From assembly GCF_014633365.1 (NCBI RefSeq), contig NC_068338.1:27964291-28028290 (forward strand): a stretch of DNA of 64,000 bases, written 5' to 3'. The translations under genes and the position numbers were made by a program. Source of the DNA: Diospyros lotus. Its lineage: Eukaryota > Streptophyta > Magnoliopsida > Ericales > Ebenaceae. Numbering within the stretch: the stretch's first letter is position 1; every line of letters begins with the position of its first letter. Below the pieces are notes generated by a model. It ran no database searches, was not told the DNA's origin, and saw nothing but the letters and a program-made list of their open reading frames with translations. Positions 46,652 to 55,985 of this stretch are shown one piece after another.

Positions 46652-49600
46652 GCCTTAGCCCGGGCTAATAAGTACATCAACGCCGAAGAAGTGATGAAGG
46701 TGAAGCGGGCGGAACAACCTGACAGGAAAGAAAGAGAAAAAGAGAAGAAAAAACCGGCCCCAGAGCAGAAGACGGACTATCGTCCCTCCCGAGCTCCCGA
46801 TCGCCCGAGTTTTGGGGGTGCACGTGGAAGCCCGGTGAATTACACTCCCCTGAATACAAGTCGAGCAGAGATTCTCCTGGCATTGGAGGATAAGAATTAT
46901 TTACGGCGTCCTCCCCCGCTGAAATCTCCACCCAACACTCGAAGTAAAAAGAAGTATTGTCGTTTTCACCGCGACCACGGCCATGATACTGAGGATTGCA
47001 TCCAACTGAAAGAAGAAATACAAGAGCTTATCAACCGAGGATACCTTCGGGATTTCGTGGGTCGAGGAGGTACGAGCTCGGGCAAGGTAGAACCCAAGTC
47101 GGAGCATCGAGGGAGGTCTCCTACTCGAGATCGCTTTCGAGAGCGAAGTCGAACACCCCCCCGGAGAGAAGGAAAGCAGCCCGCCGAGGAGGGAGGACAG
47201 AAGTTTATCTTGTACACGCTGGCGGCAGGGACAGTTCCAGGGTCCCACTCAACTGCTCCCAAGAGCACGGTAAAGGAAGGGGTGGTCATCACATTCTCTG
47301 AGGAGGATCTTCCGAGTTATCCCAGCTATTCGGATCCTCTGGTAATCACTGCTCAAGTGGGAGAGTGGGAGATGAGGCGAATCCTCGTGGACCCAGGTAG
47401 CTCTTCAGAGATTCTCTACAAGAGGGCATTCCTAGGGATGGGGTTCACGCTCGATCAGCTAAGGCCAGTCCGTGTCCCATTGGTGGGTTTTGATGGAATG
47501 GTGATCCATTCTGAAGGTTTGATCCGGTTGCCCCTGACGGTCGGTAGTGGTCCTCATAAATCCCGAGTGACGTTGGATTTTTTAGTGGCAGATGTGCCCT
47601 CGGCGTACAATATGATCCTTGGTAGGTCTGGGCTTAGTGCTCTGAGGGCAGTACCGAGTACGTATCACATGGTGTTGAAATTCCCTACTTCGGGAGGGAT
47701 TGGCAAGGTAAGAGGAGACCAGCGGCAGGCTAGGGAATGCTACGTGGCCTTCTTGAGTGCCACTATGGCCAAGGGGTCAGAGTTAGACTCAAGACCGAAT
47801 CGGGAGGCGGTCCCTCAAGCTGGTCAGGGTCAGATGGAGACGGAACAGGTGAGAAACCCGAGTATTGGAGCAGGTCAGAGGTCAGTAAGGGAGGAGGGAC
47901 AGAATTCCGCTGCCCCTCCCACTGTGGTTACTAGTTTCATCTTGGAAGGTCCGGAAGAGCCTAAGACTTCAGAGCCAGTGGATGAGCTCGAGGAAGTCCC
48001 ACTGGGGGAAGAGCTCGGTCGGACGGTACGAATCAGTGCCAAGTTACAAGAGCCCTTGAGGTCCGAGATCCTTTCACTCCTACGCCGATATCAAGATGTG
48101 TTCGCATGGTCTACCCTAGATATGCCGGGGATAGATCCAGCGATCATGACACACCGCTTGGGGCTCTATTCGGATTGTGTGCCGGTAAGACAAAGGAAGA
48201 GGAAGTTTGCCTCGGAGCGGGCTAAAGCTATAGAGGCGGAGGTGGAAAAGCTTATGGAGGCTAATCATATTCGGGAAGTCAATTACCCAGAGTGGTTAGC
48301 CAACGTGGTTCTTGTCTCCAAGGGATCGGGAAAATGGAGGCTTTGTATTGATTTTAAAGATCTTAACAAGGCTTGCCCGAAAGACAGTTACCCCCTGCCC
48401 AGGATTGATGCGTTGATTGACGGAACAGCGGGGTGTCAGCTAATGAGCTTCCTGGATGCATTCCAGGGGTACCACCAAATCCCACTACACCCTGAAGATC
48501 AGGAAAAGACGGCCTTCATCACGGATAAGGCTACCTATTGTTACCGAGTTATGCCCTTTGGGCTGAAGAACGCTGAAGCTACATATCAGAGGTTAGTCAA
48601 CAAATTGTTCAAAGCTCAACTCGGTCGAAACATGGAGGCTTACGTGGATGACATGTTAGTCAAGAGTCTATTGGCTGAACAACATCCGGACGACTTGGAG
48701 GAGTGCCTCAGAACCTTACGCCAGTATCAGATGAAGCTCAACCCGGCCAAGTGTGCCTTCGGGGTTACAGCTGGTAAATTCTTGGGGTTCATGGTGCATT
48801 ACCGGGGAATTGAGGCTAACCCTTCGAAGATAAAAGCCATACTCGAGATGCCTCCCCCTCGAAGTATCAAAGAAGTGCAGAGGCTAACCGGGAGGATAGC
48901 AGCTTTAGGGAGGTTCTTGTCAAGATCTGCGGAAAGACAGTTGCCATTCTTTAAGGCCTTGACTCGAGTCCAGAATTTTGCATGGACAGAGGAATGCCAG
49001 GAGGCATTTGAGCAGCTGAAACGATGTCTAGTCTCCCCCCCAGTCCTGGCAAAACCACAGCCAGGAGAGTCACTATATATTTACCTAGCTGCCTCGGATG
49101 AAGCTGTCAGTTCGGTTTTGGTACGGGAGGAAGACAAAATCCAAAAGCCGGTCTATTATGTGAGCAAAAGGTTGGCTGGCGCTGAGATTCGTTACACTCC
49201 AACAGAAAAGTTGGCCTATGCCCTAGTCATCTCCGCTCGAAAGTTGAGACCCTACTTTGAGGCACACCACATTATCGTCCTATCAAGTCAGCCGCTGAGG
49301 CATGTGCTGGGAAAGCCGGACTTGTCGGGGAGGATGCTCAAATGGGCAGTAGAGCTGAGTGCTTTCGACATCGACTATCGACCTCGGCCGGCCATCAAGG
49401 CACAGGCTCTTGCCGACTTTATCGTGGAAGGCACCCTACCAGATGAAGCAAACGAGGGGATTTCCCAGACTTGGACTCTCTCTGTAGATGGCAGCTCAAG
49501 TGTCGGAGGCAGTGGCGCTGGATTACTACTGCAGGGCCCCGATGGCCAGGCTTGGCCGTATGCCCTCCACTTCGAGTTCAATGCCTCTAACAATGAGGCC

Positions 49601-51181
49601 GAGTATGAGGCGCTCATTGCCGGGCTCAGACTAGCGGAACAGATGGGAGTCAGGGATCTGGAGGTATATTCTGACTCAAATTTGATTGTGCAGCAGGTTA
49701 CAGGAGAGTTCGAGGCTCGAGAGGACGTCATGGCCCAATACTTGGCGATAGCCAAGGATCTTATGGCACGATTTCGGATAGTGAAAATCAATCATGTCCC
49801 ACGAGCGCAGAATGCAGTGGCGGATGCTCTCTCGAGGATAGCTGCTTCTTCCTTCCCTAGGAATTCCCGAGCTGTTTACATGGAGTCGTTGCCCCAGAAG
49901 AGCATAGAGACTGAGGCAGAGCAGCTTTGCGTAGAAGGGGTTGAAAGTTGGATGGATCCCATCGTAGCACATCTGACCAAGGGATGGCTACCTGAGGAGG
50001 AACTGGAAAGTCGAAAACTCAAGCGCCAGGCTGCCAAGTTTCTACTGGTGGGATCAGACCTTTATAAGAAATCCTTCACTCAGCCGCTACTGAAGTGTGT
50101 GGGGCCGGTCGAAGCCGACTACATCCTAAGGGAAATCCACGAGGGGATTTGCGGCAGTCACATCGGAGCTCGGTCTCTCTCCCAGAAGGCACTTCGGCAG
50201 GGGTATTACTGGCCGACAATGATGAGCGATGCTGGGCATTTGGTCCAGACTTGTGAGAGATGCCAAAAAACCTCCAACCTGGTTCACACCCCGGCAGCCG
50301 AACTCACCCACCTGGCTTCACCCTGTCCGTTTGCCAGGTGGGGAGTCGATATCCTCGGGCCTTTTCCACTAGCGGCTGGACAGAACAAATACTTGATAGC
50401 AGCCATCGACTACTTCACTAAGTGGGTGGAGGCCGAGCCTGTGGCGACTATTACAGGTCGGAGGGTAAAACAGTTCCTTTGGAAATCCATCGTCTGCCGG
50501 TTTGGTATTCCAAGGGTACTAATAACTGACAACGGCACCCAATTCGAAGACCGGTCCGTGCAAGAATGGTGCCGAGAGTTGGGGATTAAGCAACATTTTA
50601 CCTCGGTCGCCCATCCTCAAGCTAATGGGCAAGTAGAGCTTACAAACAGGACCATTCTACAAGGACTCCGAGCTCGGGTTGAAAAGGCAGACGGCCAATG
50701 GGTAGATGAGCTCCCCAGTATACTATGGTCTTATCGAACCACACCGCGAACGGCTACAGGAGAATGCCCTTTTACATTGTGTTATGGCTTGGAGGCTCTC
50801 ATCCCTGTCGAGATTGGGGTGAGGAGCTATCGAGTGGAGCATTTCGATCCCGAGATTAACGAGCAAGGGCTAAGGTGCAACTTGGATTTGATGGATGAGC
50901 TCCGAGATCTGGCACGAATTCGACAAGCCGCATATAACCGGCGCATTGCTAGGTACTACAATCGACGAGTCCACGCTAGGAGCTTCATGCCAGGAGACCT
51001 TGTCCTACGACGGTTCGACGTGAGCCATCCTCGGGACATGAATAAACTAACTCCGAATTGGGAAGGGCCGTACCGGGTGGTGGAATCCCTAAGTCCGGGG
51101 GCATATCGACTAGAAGACATGGAAGGCAAGCCCCTGAAGCATACTTGGAATGTGCAGAACTTAAGGAAGTTTTATCAATGA
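46652..51181 (+). CDS. Tat gag C-terminus and pol: protease, RT, two RNase H-like regions, integrase
   Basis: The open frame continues in phase from gag; its first ATG is at 46691 (1496 aa from there). Residues below count from that Met. A CCHC-like zinc knuckle (CRFHRDHGHDTEDC) is at about 90-103. Protease has ILVDPGSSSEIL at about 230, with Pro in place of the usual Ser/Thr after Asp. RT has YVDDML at about 651. The first RNase H (about 795-910) appears degenerate at its expected catalytic Asp. The second (about 928-1060) starts LSVDGSSSVGGSGAG, with SNNEAEYEAL and VYSDSNLIV. Integrase has GVDILGPF, ITDNGTQFED and NGQVELTNR (about 1218-1316). The frame stops with a TGA at 51179-51181. It cannot be translated with the gag start unless the TAG at 46649 is bypassed. 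Confidence 0.93.
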   Translation, partial: ALARANKYINAEEVMKVKRAEQPDRKEREKEKKKPAPEQKTDYRPSRAPDRPSFGGARGSPVNYTPLNTSRAEILLALEDKNYLRRPPPLKSPPNTRSKKKYCRFHRDHGHDTEDCIQLKEEIQELINRGYLRDFVGRGGTSSGKVEPKSEHRGRSPTRDRFRERSRTPPRREGKQPAEEGGQKFILYTLAAGTVPGSHSTAPKSTVKEGVVITFSEEDLPSYPSYSDPLVITAQVGEWEMRRILVDPGSSSEILYKRAFLGMGFTLDQLRPVRVPLVGFDGMVIHSEGLIRLPLTVGSGPHKSRVTLDFLVADVPSAYNMILGRSGLSALRAVPSTYHMVLKFPTSGGIGKVRGDQRQARECYVAFLSATMAKGSELDSRPNREAVPQAGQGQMETEQVRNPSIGAGQRSVREEGQNSAAPPTVVTSFILEGPEEPKTSEPVDELEEVPLGEELGRTVRISAKLQEPLRSEILSLLRRYQDVFAWSTLDMPGIDPAIMTHRLGLYSDCVPVRQRKRKFASERAKAIEAEVEKLMEANHIREVNYPEWLANVVLVSKGSGKWRLCIDFKDLNKACPKDSYPLPRIDALIDGTAGCQLMSFLDAFQGYHQIPLHPEDQEKTAFITDKATYCYRVMPFGLKNAEATYQRLVNKLFKAQLGRNMEAYVDDMLVKSLLAEQHPDDLEECLRTLRQYQMKLNPAKCAFGVTAGKFLGFMVHYRGIEANPSKIKAILEMPPPRSIKEVQRLTGRIAALGRFLSRSAERQLPFFKALTRVQNFAWTEECQEAFEQLKRCLVSPPVLAKPQPGESLYIYLAASDEAVSSVLVREEDKIQKPVYYVSKRLAGAEIRYTPTEKLAYALVISARKLRPYFEAHHIIVLSSQPLRHVLGKPDLSGRMLKWAVELSAFDIDYRPRPAIKAQALADFIVEGTLPDEANEGISQTWTLSVDGSSSVGGSGAGLLLQGPDGQAWPYALHFEFNASNNEAEYEALIAGLRLAEQMGVRDLEVYSDSNLIVQQVTGEFEAREDVMAQYLAIAKDLMARFRIVKINHVPRAQNAVADALSRIAASSFPRNSRAVYMESLPQKSIETEAEQLCVEGVESWMDPIVAHLTKGWLPEEELESRKLKRQAAKFLLVGSDLYKKSFTQPLLKCVGPVEADYILREIHEGICGSHIGARSLSQKALRQGYYWPTMMSDAGHLVQTCERCQKTSNLVHTPAAELTHLASPCPFARWGVDILGPFPLAAGQNKYLIAAIDYFTKWVEAEPVATITGRRVKQFLWKSIVCRFGIPRVLITDNGTQFEDRSVQEWCRELGIKQHFTSVAHPQANGQVELTNRTILQGLRARVEKADGQWVDELPSILWSYRTTPRTATGECPFTLCYGLEALIPVEIGVRSYRVEHFDPEINEQGLRCNLDLMDELRDLARIRQAAYNRRIARYYNRRVHARSFMPGDLVLRRFDVSHPRDMNKLTPNWEGPYRVVESLSPGAYRLEDMEGKPLKHTWNVQNLRKFYQ

Positions 51182-51292
51182 GTAGGGGAATTCCCTGAAT
51201 CTCTTTGTACTCTTTTTCTTTACGACTAATGGCAAGGCTTCTCTTCATCTAATAGCAATTGTCCAAAGGATCATACTTCATCGAAGAAAAAT

Positions 51293-51840
51293 CCAAGGGT
51301 CACGAGCCCTAGGCCGTTCTCAAAAGAGGACTAAGGGCCATGGAAAGAACCCTAGCTAACACCCTCCTTCGCGTGGGAGTGGCTAAAAACCAAGGGTCAC
51401 GAGTCCTAGGCCGTTCTCAAAGGAGGACTAAGGACCATGGAAAAACCCTAGCTAACACCCTCCTTCGCGTGGGAGTGGCTAAAAACCAAGGGTCACGAGC
51501 CCTAGGCCGTTCTCAAAAGAGGACTAAGGGCCATGGAAAAACCCTAGCTAACACCCTCCTTCGCGTGGGAGTGGCTAAAAACCAAGGGTCACGAGCCCTA
51601 GGCCGTTCTCAAAAGAGGACTAAGGGCCATGGAAAAACCCTAGCTAACACCCTCATTCGCGTGGGAGTGGCTAAAAACCAAGGGTCACGAGCCCTAGGCC
51701 GTTCTCAAAAGAAGACTAAGGGCCAGGGAAAAACTCTGGCTAACACCCTCCTTCGCGTGGGAGTCTCTAGAATCCAAGGGTCACGAGCCCTAGGCTGTCC
51801 CCAACGGTGGACTAATGGCCAAGGAAAAATTACAACACAG
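51293..51840 (+). repeat. 96-bp tandem array in the 3' region of the Tat element
   Basis: Five to six copies of a unit starting CCAAGGGTCACGAG, at 51293, 51390, 51486, 51582, 51678 and 51774. The first spacing is 97 bp and the others are 96 bp; the last copy is the most diverged. Because the period is a multiple of three, one frame stays open (51340-51954), but I do not treat it as a gene. Confidence 0.93.
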
Positions 51841-52060
51841 CACCCCCATGATAGTCGACCAAGGGAGAACCAAGAGTCAAATTCACCCTCGTCAACTATG
51901 GAAGGGATCGAGGCTCAACTAGTCTCAGTCCATATGTTCGCAAGCAAAAGATGAACAGTCAAAGTGAAGTACTATATAAAAACCAGAGGATCCAATACAT
52001 GATAATAGGGGAAGTACAAAAAGGCCCTAGCTAAAAAAAAAGAAGAAGAAGAAGAAGAGC

Positions 52061-53903
52061 TCAAGCATCAGGAGGCGCATCACCATCGTCAGCCATCTCC
52101 GAGTCCTCCATCCCGGCCACAATCTCCGCAACAGACCGAACAGTGGACATGTCCAAGTCTGGATGAGCTCGTAATACCTCTGTCTCATGAGCTTGGAATC
52201 CCTTTGTCCAAGCCTCCTGCAGGTTCTTCTGGAGGAACTCCTCTACCTCAGGAAGCTTGATGGGCTCGGCATACTTGCGCTCGTATTGGCGAATGACTGA
52301 GTTCGCCCGAGATAGCTTGGAGCTCATCCGAGACAGCTCTGCCTCTAGCCCCTGAATACGTAGGTCTGAAGCCTGCCGCTGGGAGGACAACTCATCCAAG
52401 TTTTTCCTGTGGCTCTCCAGTAACTCGTCTCTTTCCTGCAGCTGGGTGTCTAGTTCCAAGGTCTTCTTGGAAGCTTGAGAGAAACGTCCGGAAAAGTCCG
52501 AAACGAGTGTGACCACCTACAATAGGCAAGGCAAGTAAGGACAACATAGATGAGACTGGAGGATGTTGATAAAGTATAGATGATTACCTGGGCCAGATAC
52601 TTGCACAATGTGGCTTCTACGGCCTCCAAGGACTGCTCGGCCAACACCTGACGATCGGCGGGAGTGGCAAAGTGATGAATCATACGTCTGGCCACCTGAG
52701 TGTTCCGGCTGAGATCACTTGCCTTCACTCCCCAATCAGGAACATAGTCTGGACTATGGGGAGGAGACTCCGGGGCTGGCATGAGCTCTCTCGGAGGATG
52801 GGAAGTCCTCTTCCTTTTAGCACGACTAGGCTCTCCTTCCTCAGCAGGAGGAGCATTCAAGGCAGCCTTTCCCCCCGTAAGAGCTGGGGCGCCCTCGTCC
52901 TCCACGGGTCTCCGTTTGTTCTTCCCCCAGATAAAAGCTGTGCTCACCATTTCAGCTGCAAATGTGCAAACAAGATATTAAGGGCAAGAAAAGCGAGGTA
53001 GAAAAGTATGAAGATAGTGGGAAAATGACTACCCAAAGTGACATCAGGCTCGAAGCAAGTGTGAGTGGATAAACCCCCCAGGTACAAGGTGCGATCACAT
53101 ATCAGGACCCGAGCGCTGATAGGGTTCAGCTCTCTCAAAATCTGAATATTGTGAAGCTCGTCCTGCGTGATCTTGCGACTACGGACCTTTGAGGGCTGGA
53201 AAGCCCACTCAACTGGCACCCCGAAGCTGACCCCCCGGTCTTTCAAGCCAGCAAAGAAAAATCTACTCTTCCATCGTTTTACCGATGTGGGGTTATCGAC
53301 TACGAACTGACGTTGGTTGAGGGGGGAAAAAGCAAATCGAGGTTCAGTTTTGCTAATGGAAATTACTTTGAACATCCTAAAGAAAAGTTGAGCAGTGGGC
53401 TCAATGTCCCGAGCTCGACAACAGAGAATGAAAGTAGATAGGCACCTCCAGCCATTGGGAGTCAACTGAGAGGGGCATAACCCAACGATAGCAAACACCT
53501 CAACTACAGGAGTCGCGAGAGGAAATCTAAGGCCGGCAGCCAAGGCCTGCTCGTAGACGGTGATACAGCCATAGGGGGCCTGGTGAGCTTTCAGACCTCG
53601 GGGTTCACTATACCAATACTCATCATGAATGAGACGGTATTTTCGGAGGAGGGGAAACAACTCCCTCTCGGTTATGGTAGAATGGTCCGTGGTTAGATCC
53701 TCGGGTAAGCTTTCTAAGTTGGGATCACTACTCACATGAGACTCCGAAGTGGGATGAGGTGAAACTCTCTCAGGCCTCCTAAGTTTCCCAGGCCTACGAA
53801 GGGGGCCGTGAGGGGGGCTGGATAACTCGGTGTGTGATTCCTCACTACTTGAGCTGGTACTAGAGCTCTCGGAATCGGAGGAAGAAGAAGAAGAAGAAGA
53901 CAT
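52061..53903 (-). CDS. Antisense accessory protein of the Tat element, three exons
   Basis: Exons on the minus strand are 53903-53033, 52955-52588 and 52516-52061 (871, 368 and 456 nt), giving 1695 nt and 564 aa. Introns of 77 and 71 bases are GT-AG, in phase 1 and 0. The N-terminus is a Ser-rich tract. Next comes a globular region (LFPLLRKYRLIHDEYWYSEP, APYGCITVYEQALAAGLRFP, VVEVFAIVGLCPSQLTPNGW) recalling the plant 'putative gypsy type transposon' family (Transposase_28). Exon 2 is Lys/Arg/Pro-rich. Exon 3 is a predicted coiled coil (LQERDELLESHRKNLDELSS) with an acidic end. Antisense extra ORFs are known in some Tat elements; the function is unknown. The frame is fully open, which suggests recent selection. 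Confidence 0.82.
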
Positions 53904-54157
53904 GCTAAAAAACGAGCAAAAGTAGTTAAGAGAAGGTCACTGACCAGGAGAATAAAGGCTGAGGTCAAGAAAAAACAACCACGACTGGGCTAGAGCCTCG
54001 GAGAGCTCAGTAGACGCGATTTAGCTTGGGAAAACCTCGAGTCACACCTGCAAAAAAAGAAGAGCCAAGGAAACAGGTTAGTAAAGTTGTCTTGTTTTAA
54101 AGATCGTTTTTGTTATTATTAACAAAGGAAAAGCCCGAGGACTTTGTCAAAGCCCAA

Positions 54158-54356
54158 GGGTCGGCCATGGCCGACCCAGGGACACCCCTAACATATATAT
54201 ATTATATATATATGTATATATATATATTAAATTAAAAAAAAAAAAAAAAAAAAAGGGGAAAAGTCTCAAGGGTCGGCCATGGCCGACCCAAGGACACCCC
54301 TAACATATATATATTATATATGTATATGTATATATATATATTAAAAAAAAAAAAAA
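54158..54356. repeat. Two-copy 112-bp repeat ending in AT-rich tracts
   Basis: Two copies start GGGTCGGCCATGGCCGACCC (54158 and 54270), continue GGACACCCCTAACATATATA and end in TA microsatellites and poly-A. They lie upstream of the antisense gene. Confidence 0.85.
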
Positions 54357-54394
54357 AGGAAAAAGAGAAAAAATCTGCAGAAGGAGAGCAGGAG

Positions 54395-54680
54395 GGGGGC
54401 GGCCATGGCCGACCTCGGCCATGGCCGATTCGGCCAGGGCCGAACCCCTCGGCCCTGGCCGACCTCGGCCAGGCCGAGCCAAGCGCTCGACCGTGGCCGA
54501 GGGGCTCGGCCTCGCCGAGATCTGGCGAGGCCGAGCATGGCCGAGCCAGAGCTCGGCCTGGCTCGGCCATGGCCGAGAGCGGCCGAGGTCGGGCCAGACC
54601 AGGCCAGGCCGACCTCGGCCATGGCCGAGGCGGCCTGGCCAGGTCAACCTCGGCCAGGCAGGGGCGCCTGGCCGAGGGAA
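54395..54680. repeat. GC-rich array of TCGGCCATGGCCGA-type palindromes
   Basis: About 290 bases built from variants of a 14-bp perfect palindrome TCGGCCATGGCCGA and shortened forms (GGCCGAG, CTCGGCC), bordered by A-runs on both sides. Both strands are open in several frames, purely from composition. Confidence 0.85.
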
Positions 54681-55078
54681 AACCCAATTTTTTTAAAAAA
54701 AAAAAAAAAAAAATAAGCAAAAAAAACAAAGAGAAGAAAAGATAAAAAATAAATAAATAACAAATAAGAAAAAATAAAAGCAAAGGAGGATGGGAAAGAC
54801 TAACCTCAAGGAGATGAATGCTTGTCTTGAAATAATAAGTGTGGGGTGGGGCCTTAGGGCTTATATAGAGGGGACCCAAAGGAAGAAAAATTCAAAATGA
54901 CAATGTTTCCCTCCAAACGAATTCTTCCCTCCAACCAAAACTCATCCCTATAATTTCAGGGTAGTAAATGAGGTTTTAAAGCACTAATCTCAATTTTAAA
55001 AATACTCTCGTGCACCTTGGTAAAAATCAACAGTCAGGCAACCTACTCCTCGACCCAGCATGGTTTTCAGCTCGGCCC

Positions 55079-55095
55079 AAGGAGTGGGGGGCAAG
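55079..55095 (+). other. Polypurine tract of the Tat element
   Basis: AAGGAGTGGGGGGCAAG directly precedes the 3' LTR and would prime plus-strand DNA synthesis. Confidence 0.8.
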
Positions 55096-55544
55096 TGATG
55101 TGGCATCAACTGAAATTACTAGAATACCCTTACGCTCTGATAGTCTCACCTGCCACGCGGACCACCTGAGAGACCGACACGTGGCAAGTCAACACTCCGG
55201 AGCGGAGCCCGGGAAATCCGGGCCGAACCGCAAGACCCGTTCCAGCTTGACCGGGATTCTCGGGGGTCGTGCCCGCTCATCTCGGGTACCCCAAAACGGT
55301 TTCGCCTATAAAAGACAAGGACTCTCGCCAGGTATAGACAAGCTCTACAGCTCTCTCACTTACTACTACTTGCTTCACTCTACTGATTTGAGCGTCGGAG
55401 TTCACCCCGGGGGATCCAAGCCCCGGCCCTCCATTGTCTTGCAGGTCCTACACCCGAGGTCCGACATCCCCAAGTCCGAGGTTCCATTCCCGAGGTCCAG
55501 TCGCAGAGGTGGCACGTGGTGGTCGGTCCCAAAAACCATCATCA
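55096..55544 (+). repeat. 3' LTR of the Tat element
   Basis: 449 bp; 447 of 449 positions match the 5' LTR. It is followed by the target duplication TTAAG. Confidence 0.95.
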
Positions 55545-55549
55545 TTAAG

Positions 55550-55985
55550 TAAATTAATCGTATATCCTTTAAACTTTGGATCTTTGACTTAAACATTCCC
55601 TGAATTTTTATTTTTTGCTAAATCAACTTTGGCCTTTTCGGGAAAGCTTAAGGAGTGACTTAGCGAAAAATAAAAATTTAAGATCAGTCCAAGTCAAAGA
55701 CCCAAAATTCAAGGGTTTTTGACCCTAGCACCCCCTCCCCCTAAACCTTTTATTTTTTGTTAAATCAGTGTTGGCATTTTTTAAAATGTTCAAGTTAGCA
55801 AAAAATAAAAGTTTTGAGGTGTTCAAGTAAAAAATTCAAACTTCATGAGTGTACGGTCAATTTATTTAATGTTAGTAACAGAAAGGATATTGTAACTAAT
55901 TTTAAAAAAATTAAGAACTAACTAGACAAATTTTAAAATTTAATAAATATACAACTCAAATAATCAAAATTGTGAAGTGTACGAT
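55550..55985 (+). mobile_element. Right part of the split foldback-like element
   Basis: This contains the inverted partner of 45030-45159 and further internal inverted repeats. For example, 55569-55635 pairs with 55650-55715, and stretches around TTTTATTTTTTG pair with CAAAAAATAAAAG. Together with the left part it forms an element of about 570 bp with long inverted arms. Confidence 0.65.

Larger units (their letters stand above)
45160..55544 (+). mobile_element. Tat-type Ty3/Gypsy LTR retrotransposon, recent insertion
   Basis: The 10,385-bp element has 449-bp LTRs (45160-45608, 55096-55544) that differ at two positions (45268/55204 and 45466/55402). The target duplication TTAAG is perfect (45155-45159, 55545-55549). 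A TGGCGCCC primer-binding site starts at 45611, and a GGAGTGGGGGGCAAG polypurine tract ends at 55095. It carries gag-pol with two RNase H-like regions, which places it in the Tat lineage. After pol come a 96-bp tandem array, a spliced antisense gene and a GC-rich palindromic tract. The only break seen in gag-pol is one TAG at 46649-46651. Confidence 0.96.

Noticed and set aside
51340..51954. 204-aa repetitive open frame on the plus strand
   Set aside because: Generated by a 96-bp tandem repeat whose length is a multiple of three; it follows pol without a clear promoter or domain.
54232..54879. Several open frames rich in Gly/Arg/Ala/Pro on both strands
   Set aside because: Arise from the palindromic GC array; simultaneous openness in many frames argues against coding.
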